Source: Candidatus Endomicrobium macrotermitis
GTDB lineage: Bacteria; Elusimicrobiota; Endomicrobiia; Endomicrobiales; Endomicrobiaceae
Length of the DNA: 52,371 nt
Direction of reading: 5' to 3'
Assembly: GCA_031271405.1 (NCBI GenBank)
Contig: JAISVT010000049.1
Coordinates: 1 to 52,371, forward strand
Position numbers and translations under genes: made by a program. The notes under the pieces were generated by a model. That model made no database searches, had not been told where the DNA came from, and saw only the letters and a list, made by a program, of their open reading frames with translations. This document shows, in pieces, positions 27,801 through 36,461 of this stretch; position 1 is the first letter of the stretch; each line of letters begins with the position of its first letter.

Positions 27801-28206
27801 CATAGCAAATGCAAAACATTTAAGAGCTTATATTATTACGCCGGTAAGCCGTATTTACGAATTTGAACCTAAAAATTTCAGCTATACCGTGGAAGCGGCT
27901 TCAAAAAGCGATATTAATTTTGAGGCAACTCCTTTAAATAAAAGCATTTACGCTTACCCCAACCCCTATAAACCGTCCAGGCACGGCAATTCCGGGATCA
28001 GGTTTGCCAATCTTAAAGCCGGCGCGCAGATAAAGATTTTCAATATCGCGGGGGAAATGGTTTTTGACGCTAAAGCCGATGCCGACGGCGACTATATGTG
28101 GGACGTTCAAAACAAGTCGGGCTACAAAATTGCTTCCGGAGTGTATATATACCACATAGATTCAGACGGTAAAGTAACAAAAGGCAAAATCGCGATAGAA
28201 AGATAG
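24841..28206 (+). CDS. Secreted GH81 endo-beta-1,3-glucanase with FlgD-type tail
   Basis: 1121 residues. GH81 enzymes cleave beta-1,3-glucans such as laminarin, callose and fungal wall glucan. Signal peptide at 1-27. The N-terminal beta domain has NRWWGAS. The catalytic part has YNDHHFHYGYF from 487 (D489), FDVYEGHSWANG from about 548, and DGSDQESISEAMNAWAA with E573 and E577, the two Glu spaced by four as in known GH81 active sites. A carboxypeptidase-regulatory-like domain starts about 950, and a tail with YPNPYKPS (1039 on) resembles the tail of the upstream protein. The ATG overlaps the upstream stop (ATGA). The upstream in-frame ATG-like start at 24820 is rejected. Confidence 0.93.
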   Translation: MNNIMKKTGICFAVIMLTASLGAVVFAAPQNPDSSLLRNVPSAMPSPTARMSVQPYAYPTNRWWGASYIDNMHSGSAQQATHSTMMSLGTANIKFIKDIYNTDKVGVGYQLIASSAGVRSGGNDFGQAPTGMLQLCISSAPNMKAYIQNPAPLKVTSFSDWSVTAEISDTVNANVKMTTTFVKGGIFTYSVFSDRTYPYLALWPASPTIISMTDGIIISQGVPGQEQWYAVYAPSGTTFSTLDGGWTQGINLPAGERYLVTAYLGTRSELSDTDARNLFNAYRPYAYNFITDTKATWTKNSDLSITTTFEYKTEPKRTDIDYQNGNTLFALYPHQWRNNTLLSAKLKEYTTLRGKMQVYSGKSFQTKHNFYGVLPHLTYEVPASSRSVFDTYINNEKSFNVAGGFNNTYRRGKTIANAANLITVFHQAGKITERNDMIAKLKTELTSWYNGSGHFFQYDGTWGGIIPNPTSKDSGDGGKFGFGEEMYNDHHFHYGYFIYASAILAMYDQEFASSDKYKKITNLLVRDFASPDRPGENGNNSFPFLRNFDVYEGHSWANGKGASDNGDDGSDQESISEAMNAWAAIYLWGVVTNNDEWIKLGMYGYATESRASDEYYFDIYDETYPAAYTHRGGILFDSALKYITHWNSTAPQEKYGIWVLPLTPSMLYMGYDTAAANKFYTKMSEETVSQSTSTWRDILLRYKALYDVDGALSDWGNMPAATEGSSLSFSYNFIHFFREYGQVSTDYISNSPFFTAMKKGSQNTFFAFNNTSGYKTFDVYNAGGISSVGKMEVPPMTTFVAVSTNIAGGNFIPLKYDSLGAMYYDKNAGWYALGLPKYTDKVAISSFAAPATNPDCIYFPAAFEVKAAANNISETAVYIDAADLHFSSGTADKIRLAYYHAPESFDYPQQETIIKSSGTDTASLRIKANINAAGKYVLVMPFFSDIYNLGGQITVKGSPAGNIEVHIYDTVQNTTSTAVTAIDGKYSIANAKHLRAYIITPVSRIYEFEPKNFSYTVEAASKSDINFEATPLNKSIYAYPNPYKPSRHGNSGIRFANLKAGAQIKIFNIAGEMVFDAKADADGDYMWDVQNKSGYKIASGVYIYHIDSDGKVTKGKIAIER

Positions 28207-28267
28207 TTTAACGGCAATTACAAATTACGAATGACGAATTGCGAATCAACTGCAAAAATTGTTTTTT

Positions 28268-28966
28268 ATGAATGAAACAAATATAACATTTCTAACAAGC
28301 TTTTTTGCCGGAATCGCCACTTTCATAAGCCCATGCATACTTCCTATAATACCCGCTTTTATTTCTTTTATCGCGGGAGACTCCGCAAAATCTTTAAAAA
28401 AAACGTTTTTTAAAACCCTTATGTTTACTTTGGGTTTCAGTACGGTTTTTGTCATTTTGGGAATGTCTTCGGGATGGCTCGGCGGTTTGTTAGGCGCAAA
28501 TAAAAACGTTTTAAGATATATAGGCGGAATTATCGTAATTGTTTTCGGTTTGCATATAGCGGGTTTTATAAAGATAAACTTTCTCTACAGGCAGTTTTCG
28601 GCATTTGACAAAATATCTTCCGCGGCGGGAATGACGGGAATGTTTTTGGTAGGCGCGGCTTTTTCTTTGGGATGGACGCCGTGCATAGGTCCTGTTTTGG
28701 CGGCCGTTTTAATAGCAGCTTCGGTTCAGGGGAGCGCCGCATCCGGATTTTGGCTGCTGTCGGCTTATTCTTTAGGCCTTGCCGTTCCTTTTCTTCTGAC
28801 CTCTCTTTTTATAAATAAATTTTTAAAACTTTTTGCCGCCGTAAAAAAACATTACCGCATTATAGAAATCATTTCCGGCAGCATCCTTATAGCCGCCGGA
28901 ATCCTTATAGTTTTTAACGGTTTTTCAGCGATAACTTCATTCATGCTCGGCATGGCAGCCGCATAG
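28268..28966 (+). CDS. ccdA: CcdA/DsbD-type thiol-electron carrier membrane protein
   Basis: 232 residues with about six transmembrane helices. CcdA-type proteins carry electrons from cytoplasmic thioredoxin to periplasmic thiols, for cytochrome c maturation or other redox repair. The two redox cysteines are C23 in FISPCILPIIP and C139 in GWTPCIGPV. The ATG at 28268 is preferred over the TTG at 28259. No cytochrome c genes are in view. The upstream gap contains an AATTACGAATGACGAATTGCG-like repeat; mreC lies 79 bp downstream with its own -10 box. Confidence 0.92.
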   Translation: MNETNITFLTSFFAGIATFISPCILPIIPAFISFIAGDSAKSLKKTFFKTLMFTLGFSTVFVILGMSSGWLGGLLGANKNVLRYIGGIIVIVFGLHIAGFIKINFLYRQFSAFDKISSAAGMTGMFLVGAAFSLGWTPCIGPVLAAVLIAASVQGSAASGFWLLSAYSLGLAVPFLLTSLFINKFLKLFAAVKKHYRIIEIISGSILIAAGILIVFNGFSAITSFMLGMAAA

Positions 28967-29033
28967 TTTTGTTTTTGCTAAGCCTCTGCGCATCCATGCA
29001 TCTGTTCTTCTTTATTTTATTCGTATATTAATG

Positions 29034-29039
29034 TAAAAT
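29034..29039 (+). promoter_or_regulatory. -10 box placed for a leaderless start of mreC
   Basis: TAAAAT ends 6 nt before the mreC ATG (29046); no Shine-Dalgarno sequence lies between. The -35 region is weak (TTTATT at 29011-29016). Confidence 0.5.
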
Positions 29040-29045
29040 ACGAAA

Positions 29046-29885
29046 ATGGTTAACAGCAACAGAAAAAATAAATATGCCGACATAATTTTTATAATTTTGG
29101 TCGCGGCCGGATTTGCGCTTATAATAGCCAGATCTACGCCGTTTGTCGGGCTCATAAAAAACTTCGTTTATTACGTTTCTTATCCCAACGTCAACGCGGC
29201 AAACAAAATATTCCAATATGCAGGCTCGTTTGCGGAAAATATAAAGTCCGTCGTATATATCCGCCAGGAAAATCTTTTATACAGACAAAAAAACCAAGAA
29301 CTTACAGATAAGCTGAGAAATTACGATATCGTTATGGAGCAGTACGGCAGCCTTGTCAAACTTTTGGACGTTCCGAAAATGAAAGACACGCAGTCCGTGT
29401 TTGCCAGAATTACCGTAAGAGAGCCGAACGACTGGTTTCAATGGCTTATCATAGACAAAGGCTCCGAAAAAGGCCTGTATCAGGAACTTCCGGTTGTTAT
29501 GCTGAGAGACAACGGGCAGTTGTGCGCCGTAGGGAGAATAACGGAAGCGCGCGGCGGGTCGTCTAAAGTAGGGCTTATAACAAATTCTTTGTCCGCTATT
29601 CCCGTTGAAATCAAAGATAAAAAAATCAGCTGTCTTGCCGAAGGAATGGGTTCCGGCATGCTTAAAATAACCTACATACCTTTAAACGCAAACGTTGAAC
29701 CCGGCGACGAAATTATAGCAAGCCGGTACAGTTCCGTATTTAGCGCGGGTATGCCCGTAGGCGTTATCAAAAGCGTTTCAAAAGAAAATTCTTTGGATTT
29801 TAAAACGGCTTTGGCCGAAGTTTATTTCGAGTCGGATATTTTATACGAGGCCGTTATTTTGGTCCCGAAAGGCGATGTCAAATGA
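29046..29885 (+). CDS. mreC: Rod shape-determining protein MreC
   Basis: 279 residues. MreC is the periplasmic scaffold of the elongasome that activates PBP2/RodA. It has an N-terminal transmembrane anchor (about 12-33), a coiled coil (about 60-100) and the beta-barrel domain with VREPNDWFQWLIIDKGSEKGL and the conserved VGRITEARGGSSKVGLITN-type region. It overlaps mreD by 4 nt, and mrdA and rodA follow. mreB itself is not in the window. The ATG appears to sit at the transcription start. Confidence 0.93.
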   Translation: MVNSNRKNKYADIIFIILVAAGFALIIARSTPFVGLIKNFVYYVSYPNVNAANKIFQYAGSFAENIKSVVYIRQENLLYRQKNQELTDKLRNYDIVMEQYGSLVKLLDVPKMKDTQSVFARITVREPNDWFQWLIIDKGSEKGLYQELPVVMLRDNGQLCAVGRITEARGGSSKVGLITNSLSAIPVEIKDKKISCLAEGMGSGMLKITYIPLNANVEPGDEIIASRYSSVFSAGMPVGVIKSVSKENSLDFKTALAEVYFESDILYEAVILVPKGDVK

Positions 29886-30382
29886 GAAAAGCGATATCCT
29901 ACATTTGTTTTTACGCTTTTTTCTGCCTGCTTCAGTTTTTTTTCGGGAAATATCTTTCCGTAAACGGCATATTTCCCAATTTTATTTTGATAGCCGTCAT
30001 ATATTTGGGTTTTACGCGCGGCAGGATGGGAGCGCAAACCGCAGGGTTTGCTTTCGGGCTTACGTGGGATGCGTTTTCAACGGACGTATTCGGGGCTAGA
30101 ACCTTGATGCTTACCGTTATAGGATATTTTGCCGGTATGTTTAACAGGCAGTTCGATAAAGATCAAATTGCCGCACAGGTCGCGGCTATTTTTTTTGCAA
30201 ACATAATTTATTGGGCGGGATTCAGCGCGATTTATTTTATTTTGCCCGAAGGAAGCGGAAATTACGAGCCGTTTGCCGTTACTCTTACCGGGACGCTTAA
30301 AATAGCGGTTACCGTCATAATAACGCCGCTTGTATTTTGGGTTTTGAATTTCGCTTCGGCATTTTCAAAAAGGTATTTGTAA
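29882..30382 (+). CDS. mreD: Rod shape-determining protein MreD
   Basis: 166 residues, mostly transmembrane helices (five or so), the usual MreD form. It helps MreC and PBP2 assemble in the inner membrane. The GFTRGRMGAQTAGFAFGLTWDAFS loop is typical. Its start overlaps the mreC stop (ATGA). A palindromic repeat separates it from mrdA. Confidence 0.9.
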   Translation: MRKAISYICFYAFFCLLQFFFGKYLSVNGIFPNFILIAVIYLGFTRGRMGAQTAGFAFGLTWDAFSTDVFGARTLMLTVIGYFAGMFNRQFDKDQIAAQVAAIFFANIIYWAGFSAIYFILPEGSGNYEPFAVTLTGTLKIAVTVIITPLVFWVLNFASAFSKRYL

Positions 30383-30410
30383 GCAGGTTTATATCGCTTT
30401 GTTGTTCGTT

Positions 30411-30494
30411 GTCATTCTGCACGGAGCTGCAGAATCAATTTATAGACACTGCGGCGGAGTTTACGCTGCGCGCAGCTGCGGTGCGCAGGGTGAC
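30411..30494 (+). repeat. Intergenic palindromic repeat, GTCAT...GTGAC family, copy 4
   Basis: Begins GTCATTCTGCACGGAGCTGCAGAAT, a hairpin, then TTTATAGAC, and ends GTGCGCAGGGTGAC after a CTGCGCGCAGCTGCGGTGCGCAG hairpin region. It has the same two-arm plan as 7154-7235 and sits inside the mre-mrd operon. Confidence 0.7.
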
Positions 30495-30557
30495 AGGCGG
30501 CGGTAAAGCGGGATTCCGGAACTTGCCGGGAATTGTAACGGCTCAAAGGTATCTTAA

Positions 30558-32351
30558 ATGGTTTGGCAGAGAGAAGATAAATTCGCTTATGAGATGTTTA
30601 CCGAAAAACACAAGATGATACTTGTGTTTTTTGCGTTATTGTTTATTTTAATATCCTCAAGGATTTTTTACCTTCAAATCGTAAAAGGGAATCATTACAA
30701 AAGAATTTCCGAACAGCAGAGGATGTACAACACGCACGAACGCGCGCCGAGGGGAATTATATATTCGGACAACGGCTCGACAATGGTCGGCAACGATTTT
30801 TCTTACGTCGCTTTGTTTTACCCTTTCGAACAGCAGGAAACGCCTTCGGACGAAACCATAGAGCAGCTTAGCGCGATTTTAAAAAGAGACATAAAACCCA
30901 ACATAGACAGAAGCTGGCGTTACGGAAGAGTCGTAAAACTTGCCGAGAACCTGACAATGGAAGAAATGTTTAAAATCCAGGAGAAAAAACTTGTTTTAAG
31001 CGGCATATCCGTGGTCAAAGAGCCTAAAAGAGTTTACCCTTTTGCCGAACCGAACAGCCATGTTACGGGATATACCGGAGAAATAAGGGCGGACGAAATA
31101 GAGAGGTTGTCCGAAAAAGGCTATAAGATGGGCGATTATATAGGCAGAGGCGGCGTTGAACAGCAGTACGACGAATACCTTCAGGGAGTTGACGGAGGCT
31201 GGCAGCTTGAAGTCAACGCCAAAGGACATCAGACAAAAGCGTTCAAATACGTTCCTCCGGAAATCGGAGGCAGCATACAATTGACGATAAGCCAAAATCT
31301 CCAAAACGCCGCTTATGACGCTTTGAAAAACAGCGCGACCGGCAGGGGCGCGGCAGTGGTTTTAGATACGAAAACCGGAGCCGTAAAAGCGCTGGTTTCT
31401 TCGCCCGGGTTTGACGCGAACAAAGCCGGAACCAGAGACTTCTTGAAATACCTTAAAGATAAAAAACTTCCGCTTTTTAACAGGGCTCTTCAGGCATTAT
31501 ATCCGCCCGGCTCCGTTTTTAAGATAATAACTTTTGTCGCCGGTTTGGAAGTTTTAAATATAGATCCGAAGGCAGCGTATTACTGCACCGGAAGTTTCGA
31601 ACTCGGAGACAGGTGGTACACCTGCTGGCTTAAAACCGGACACGGAAACGTAAATTTGATTTCGGCGCTTGCGCAGTCGTGCAATACTTATTTTTACGAA
31701 CTCGGACTGAAACTCGGCGTAAGAAATATAGGAAAATATGCCGCGGATTTTCATATCGGCGAAAAAACGGACATAGATTTTCCCAATGAAAAAAAAGGTT
31801 TTATCCCTACCCCCGAATGGAAAAAATCTCGTACCAAAATGTCGTGGCTTCAGGGAGATACCGTGATATTTTCAATAGGGCAGGGGGCGCTTGACGTTAC
31901 TCCTTTGCAAATGGCGGCTATGATAAGCGCCGTGGCTAACAGGGGCGTTTATTACAGGCCTTACATAGTGGATAATATCGTAAACATAAAAGGCGAAAAG
32001 ATGTACGGGCATACGGTAGAAACGAAAAGCGCGGTAGAACTGTCCGACAAAACGTGGAGCCTGCTGCATAAATCTTTGATAGAAACCGTGGAAAACGGAA
32101 CCGGAAGAAGAAGCAAGCTGCCCGGAATAAAAGTAGCCGGCAAAACCGGCACCGCGGAAAACCCGCAAAAAGTCGACCACGCGTGGTTTGTGACTTATGC
32201 TCCCGCGGATAATCCTGAAATTGCCATTGCGGTCATAGTAGAACACGGCGGCGGCGGCGGCCTTAACGCCGTGCCAGTAGCCAGAAAAATATACGAGGCT
32301 TATTTCGGACTTGAACCGCAGGAAGAGCCGGACGCACAGGCAAAAAGGTAA
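30558..32351 (+). CDS. mrdA: Penicillin-binding protein 2 (elongation transpeptidase)
   Basis: 597 residues. PBP2 cross-links lateral-wall peptidoglycan with RodA. It has one N-terminal transmembrane helix (about 20-40), the dimerisation/pedestal domain (RAPRGIIYSDNG, then HVTGYTGEI) and the transpeptidase domain with SVFK at 319-322, SCN at 374-376 and KTG at 529-531. The ATG at 30558 follows AAAGGT. rodA begins 4 nt after its stop. Confidence 0.95.
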   Translation: MVWQREDKFAYEMFTEKHKMILVFFALLFILISSRIFYLQIVKGNHYKRISEQQRMYNTHERAPRGIIYSDNGSTMVGNDFSYVALFYPFEQQETPSDETIEQLSAILKRDIKPNIDRSWRYGRVVKLAENLTMEEMFKIQEKKLVLSGISVVKEPKRVYPFAEPNSHVTGYTGEIRADEIERLSEKGYKMGDYIGRGGVEQQYDEYLQGVDGGWQLEVNAKGHQTKAFKYVPPEIGGSIQLTISQNLQNAAYDALKNSATGRGAAVVLDTKTGAVKALVSSPGFDANKAGTRDFLKYLKDKKLPLFNRALQALYPPGSVFKIITFVAGLEVLNIDPKAAYYCTGSFELGDRWYTCWLKTGHGNVNLISALAQSCNTYFYELGLKLGVRNIGKYAADFHIGEKTDIDFPNEKKGFIPTPEWKKSRTKMSWLQGDTVIFSIGQGALDVTPLQMAAMISAVANRGVYYRPYIVDNIVNIKGEKMYGHTVETKSAVELSDKTWSLLHKSLIETVENGTGRRSKLPGIKVAGKTGTAENPQKVDHAWFVTYAPADNPEIAIAVIVEHGGGGGLNAVPVARKIYEAYFGLEPQEEPDAQAKR

Positions 32352-32355
32352 AAAG

Positions 32356-33705
32356 ATGATTCATGAAAAAAGTTTTTTCCATCGTTTTATAACCGGAGTT
32401 GACATATGGCTTTTTGCCGCTCTCGCGGCGCTTGTATCGATCGGCGTGTTTGCGGTCTATTCCGCAAGTTTTAATTACGGCGTTTCTTCCAAATACATAA
32501 CCGTTCAGACGGCGGCTTTTTTGCTCGGGCTTGTATGTATGCTTGCAACCGCAAGTTTCAATTACCAGTATTACAAGCAGTTCGATAAGGTTATTTACGC
32601 GCTGTCTTTGATTCTTCTGGTATCCGTGCTTATTTTCGGCGTAAAAGTGAACGGTGCCAAACGCTGGATCGATTTAGGTCCTTTGTCTTTTCAGCCCGTT
32701 GAAATAACGAAACTCGTTTACATTCTTGTAATTGCATCGTTTTTGGACAAAAACTGGAGAAACATAGGAAAACCGTCTGCGCTGGCATATACTTTCGCCA
32801 TACTTATGGGGCATTTTTGCCTTATTATGATGCAGCCGGCGTTTTCGTCAACGCTTGCGTATTTTTTGGTAACGCTTGTCCTTTTGTACGCGTCGGGAGC
32901 GGAACCGTTTTATCTTTTGTGCATATCCCTGTTTTGCGGTTTGACCGTCGGAATACCTTTGTTTATAGAGTTCTTAAAACTTCAGGAATTCGTAATGAAT
33001 CCCGTTTCATTGGCCGGGCATTTTGTAAATTTCGTCCAGGGCAATGTCATCGGTATTTTTTACGCGGCGGTCGCCGTGGTAGTTCTGTTGTTTGCCGTAT
33101 GGTGGTTTTTGTGGAAGTTGAAAACTAAAATTTCGATAATATATCCCGTTTTGCTCGGGTTTGCGGTTATGTTCGGCTGCGTGGCTTCCATATCCGTGGA
33201 AAAAACGCTTAAAGATTACCAGAGAAAAAGAATGGTTGTGTTTTTATATCCCGAAACCGATTCGCGCGGCGCGGGGTATAACGTCATACAGTCTAAAATC
33301 GCCATCGGTTCCGGCAAAGTTTTCGGCAAAGGATTTTTAAAAGGCACGCAGACGCAGCTCGGGTTTCTTCCCGAACAGCATACGGACTTCATTTTTTCCG
33401 TCATAGGCGAAGAAGGCGGCTGGGTTTTTTCCCAGGCCGTTATAGTGTTGTATTTTATTTTCATATGGCGCGCTTTGGTAATATCCAGAGAAGCGCGCGA
33501 CAGGTACGGCTCTCTGGTCGCGATAGGGATAGCCGCTATGTTTGCCTTTTACGCGCTTATAAACATAAGTATGGTCGCGGGGCTTATGCCCGTGGCGGGC
33601 GTTCCTCTCTTATTCCTTTCGTACGGCGGTTCCTCAATGGTCTCATCGATGATTGCCGCGGGAATCCTGTTTTCGATACATATGAGAAGATACACTTACT
33701 ACTGA
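32356..33705 (+). CDS. rodA: RodA, SEDS peptidoglycan glycosyltransferase
   Basis: 449 residues. RodA polymerises lipid II during elongation, paired with PBP2. The family core is present: VNGAKRWIDLGPLSFQPVEITKL, QPAFSSTL, DYQRKRMVVFLYPETDSRGAGY from about 286, QSKIAIGSG and LPEQHTDFIFSVIGEEGG. It is longer than E. coli RodA because of roughly 60-70 extra residues (about 205-275), including a further hydrophobic helix (GIFYAAVAVVVLLFAVWWFL). The ATG at 32356 follows AAAAAGG; the upstream frame extension is rejected. Confidence 0.94.
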   Translation: MIHEKSFFHRFITGVDIWLFAALAALVSIGVFAVYSASFNYGVSSKYITVQTAAFLLGLVCMLATASFNYQYYKQFDKVIYALSLILLVSVLIFGVKVNGAKRWIDLGPLSFQPVEITKLVYILVIASFLDKNWRNIGKPSALAYTFAILMGHFCLIMMQPAFSSTLAYFLVTLVLLYASGAEPFYLLCISLFCGLTVGIPLFIEFLKLQEFVMNPVSLAGHFVNFVQGNVIGIFYAAVAVVVLLFAVWWFLWKLKTKISIIYPVLLGFAVMFGCVASISVEKTLKDYQRKRMVVFLYPETDSRGAGYNVIQSKIAIGSGKVFGKGFLKGTQTQLGFLPEQHTDFIFSVIGEEGGWVFSQAVIVLYFIFIWRALVISREARDRYGSLVAIGIAAMFAFYALINISMVAGLMPVAGVPLLFLSYGGSSMVSSMIAAGILFSIHMRRYTYY

Positions 33706-33718
33706 AGACCGGAAGCCC

Positions 33719-33778
33719 GGAAGTTCGGCAGACGCTTTTTCTTTTACCGGGCTGCCGAACTTCCAAACTTCATTTTTT
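33719..33778 (+). terminator. Terminator after rodA
   Basis: A perfect 13-bp stem, GGAAGTTCGGCAG (33719-33731) with CTGCCGAACTTCC (33752-33764), is followed by CATTTTTTAT. The arm wording (GGAAGCCCGGAAG) recurs in the secA-lnt gap and in the 65-bp tandem repeat at 44578, so it may be repeat-derived. Confidence 0.8.
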
Positions 33779-33783
33779 ATTTA

Positions 33784-33789
33784 TATAAT
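33784..33789 (+). promoter_or_regulatory. Putative -10 box for secA
   Basis: TATAAT lies 40 nt before the secA ATG, just after the rodA terminator; no good -35 box is visible. A second AT-rich candidate (TATATT, 33802-33807) lies closer. secA has a normal leader with a strong AAGGGG ribosome-binding site. Confidence 0.45.
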
Positions 33790-33828
33790 TAAACGATTTT
33801 ATATATTTATATCATCAAGGGGAAAGAA

Positions 33829-36453
33829 ATGTTAAAGAAACTTTTAGGGGCGATTTTCGGGTCGCAGAACGAGAGAGACATCAAAGCGATAATGCCGATA
33901 GTGCAAAAAGTCAACGCGCTGGAGCCTTCGATACAAAAACTTTCGGACGAAGAGCTGAAAGCGAAAACCGCCGAATTTCGCGGAAGGCTTGAAAAAGGCG
34001 AAACTCTCGACGATATTTTGCCGGAAGCTTTTGCCTGCGTAAGGGAAGCGTCCGTAAGAACCATAGGATTAAGGCATTTTGACGTCCAGATAATAGGCGG
34101 ATATATTTTACATAAAGGCAAAATTGCCGAAATGCGCACCGGAGAAGGAAAAACTTTGGTCGCCACGCTTTCGTCGTATCTGAACGCCCTGCCCGCAAAA
34201 GGCGTACATATCGTCACCGTCAACGATTATCTTGCCAAAAGAGACAAAGAGTGGATGGGAAGCATTCATGAAAAACTCGGGCTTACGGTCGGAAACGTCT
34301 CCCACGACAACAGCAACGAAGAGAGGCGCGCGGCTTACAACTGCGACATAACTTACGTAACGAACAACGAACTCGGTTTCGACTATTTAAGGGACAATAT
34401 GGTCATTGCGAAAGAAGACAGAGTTCTGCGCCCTTTAAATTACGCGGTAATAGACGAAGTCGATTCGATTTTGATAGACGAAGCCAGAACCCCGTTGATT
34501 ATTTCCGGAGCCGGCGAGCAGTCGACGGAAAAATATTATATTTCCGACAGAATCGTCCCTATGCTCAAGGGCAGAAAAATAACCGAAAACGAAGAAATAA
34601 AAGCAAAATACGAAGGTGTGGATCTGTCCAAAGGGTTCGATTATCTTGTGGACGAAAAAAACCATTCCGTAGTTTTGACCGAACAGGGCGTCCAGAAAGC
34701 GGAGAGGATTTTGGGCGTGAAAAATATCTATGACGATTTGCAGTCGGAATGGGTGCATCACATAACGCAGGCGGTAAGGGCTCACAATCTTTACCAGCGC
34801 GACGTCGAATACGTGGTAAAAGACGGCGAAGTGATTATTGTCGACGAATTTACCGGAAGGCTTATGCCGGGCAGAAGGTGGTCGGACGGCCTTCATCAGG
34901 CGGTTGAGGCAAAAGAAAATTTGAAAATCGCGGATGAGAACCAGACGCTTGCCACGATAACTTTCCAGAATTTTTTCAGAATGTACAAAAAAATCGCGGG
35001 TATGACCGGCACCGCTTCTACGGAATCCGCGGAATTTTGGGAAATATACAAGCTGGGGGTCGTTGAGGTCCCTACAAACAATCCCATGGTAAGAAAAGAT
35101 TTCCCCGACGTTATTTACAGAACGGAAAGGGAAAAAGACAATGCCATAGTTAACGAAGTGGAAGAGGCGTGGAGAAAAGGCCAGCCGGTTCTTGTCGGCA
35201 CAAGATCCATAGAAAAATCGGAAAGGCTTTCGGCAATGCTCAGAAAAAAGGGCATTCCGCATCAGGTTTTGAACGCCAAATACCACGAACTTGAAGCGCA
35301 GATCATCGCTAACGCGGGCGCGAAAAGCGCCGTGACTATCGCAACGAATATGGCGGGAAGAGGAACGGACATCGTTTTGGGCGCGGGAGACGCCGTGCAA
35401 AACGAAGAAGTCAAATCTTTCGGCGGGCTTCACATTATAGGGACAGAAAGGCACGAATCGCGCAGAATAGACAATCAGCTCAGAGGACGTTCGGGCAGGC
35501 AGGGCGACCCGGGTTCTTCGAGATTTTTCCTTTCTACCGAAGACGAGCTTATGCGGCTTTTCGGTTCGGACAGAATAGGCGTTTTTATGCAGAGGCTCGG
35601 CCTTAAAGAGGGAGAAGACATACAGCATCCTTTGATATCGAAAGCCGTTGAGGGCGCCCAAAGAAAAGTCGAAGGGCAGAATTTCGACATAAGAAAGCAG
35701 CTTATAGATTTCGATAACGTGATGAACAAGCAGAGAGAAGCGGTTTACAGGCTGAGAAACGAGATCCTTGAAGGCGAAGACATAACCGAAACGGTCAAAG
35801 ATATGATAAGGGAATCGGCCGAAGAAAAAGTGCAGCTTTGGGCGACCGCGAAATATCCCGAAGAGTGGGACTGGACAAGCATAGAAACGTGGATTTTGAG
35901 GACTTTCGGCATAAAGTACGAGGTGGATAAGGACGCGATAACTTATGTGACGCAAGAGGCGCTTTCTGAAGATTTAAATTCTAAAATCATCGAAGCTTAT
36001 GAAAAAAGAAAAGAACAGCTGACTCCGGCATTGCTGTCGCACATACAGAGAATGGTTTTGCTGCAGATGATAGATTCGTCGTGGAAAGACCATTTGTACG
36101 AACTCGACCAGTTAAGGCGCGGGATAGGTTTCAGGGCTTACGCCCAGAAAGATCCTAAGATCGAGTATCAGAAAGAATCGTTTTCTTTATTCGAATCGAT
36201 GATGAAAAGAATAAGGGAAAGCACGGTAGAATATATCTTTAAAGTTCAGGTTGACGTAAGACCGCAGGGAATGATGAAACCTCCGCAGGACGTGACGCAG
36301 TATAAAGGCGGCGATTCGAAAATAAATCCCGAATTGAAAAATCCGGAAACCGGCAGTCAGCGGGTCAAGCCTAAAGATTTAAACAAAATAGGCAGAAACG
36401 ATCCCTGTCCTTGCGGCAGCGGAAAAAAATATAAAAAATGCTGCGGGAAATAA
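33829..36453 (+). CDS. secA: Preprotein translocase ATPase SecA
   Basis: 874 residues. SecA drives secretory proteins through SecYEG with ATP. Walker A is GEGKT at 105-109 ([13 protein letters not shown]), Walker B DEVD at 209-212, then [16 protein letters not shown] and [15 protein letters not shown]. The C-terminus carries the SecB/ribosome-binding zinc motif [13 protein letters not shown]. The ATG follows AAGGGG. It is flanked by hairpin-rich gaps, so it is probably transcribed on its own. Confidence 0.98.
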   Translation: MLKKLLGAIFGSQNERDIKAIMPIVQKVNALEPSIQKLSDEELKAKTAEFRGRLEKGETLDDILPEAFACVREASVRTIGLRHFDVQIIGGYILHKGKIAEMRTGEGKTLVATLSSYLNALPAKGVHIVTVNDYLAKRDKEWMGSIHEKLGLTVGNVSHDNSNEERRAAYNCDITYVTNNELGFDYLRDNMVIAKEDRVLRPLNYAVIDEVDSILIDEARTPLIISGAGEQSTEKYYISDRIVPMLKGRKITENEEIKAKYEGVDLSKGFDYLVDEKNHSVVLTEQGVQKAERILGVKNIYDDLQSEWVHHITQAVRAHNLYQRDVEYVVKDGEVIIVDEFTGRLMPGRRWSDGLHQAVEAKENLKIADENQTLATITFQNFFRMYKKIAGMTGTASTESAEFWEIYKLGVVEVPTNNPMVRKDFPDVIYRTEREKDNAIVNEVEEAWRKGQPVLVGTRSIEKSERLSAMLRKKGIPHQVLNAKYHELEAQIIANAGAKSAVTIATNMAGRGTDIVLGAGDAVQNEEVKSFGGLHIIGTERHESRRIDNQLRGRSGRQGDPGSSRFFLSTEDELMRLFGSDRIGVFMQRLGLKEGEDIQHPLISKAVEGAQRKVEGQNFDIRKQLIDFDNVMNKQREAVYRLRNEILEGEDITETVKDMIRESAEEKVQLWATAKYPEEWDWTSIETWILRTFGIKYEVDKDAITYVTQEALSEDLNSKIIEAYEKRKEQLTPALLSHIQRMVLLQMIDSSWKDHLYELDQLRRGIGFRAYAQKDPKIEYQKESFSLFESMMKRIRESTVEYIFKVQVDVRPQGMMKPPQDVTQYKGGDSKINPELKNPETGSQRVKPKDLNKIGRNDPCPCGSGKKYKKCCGK

Positions 36454-36461
36454 CGGCAGAT

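Noticed and set aside
34435-35955. A 506-codon open frame on the minus strand
   Set aside because: It lies fully inside secA in an antisense frame, has no recognisable motifs, and its length follows from the codon bias of secA.
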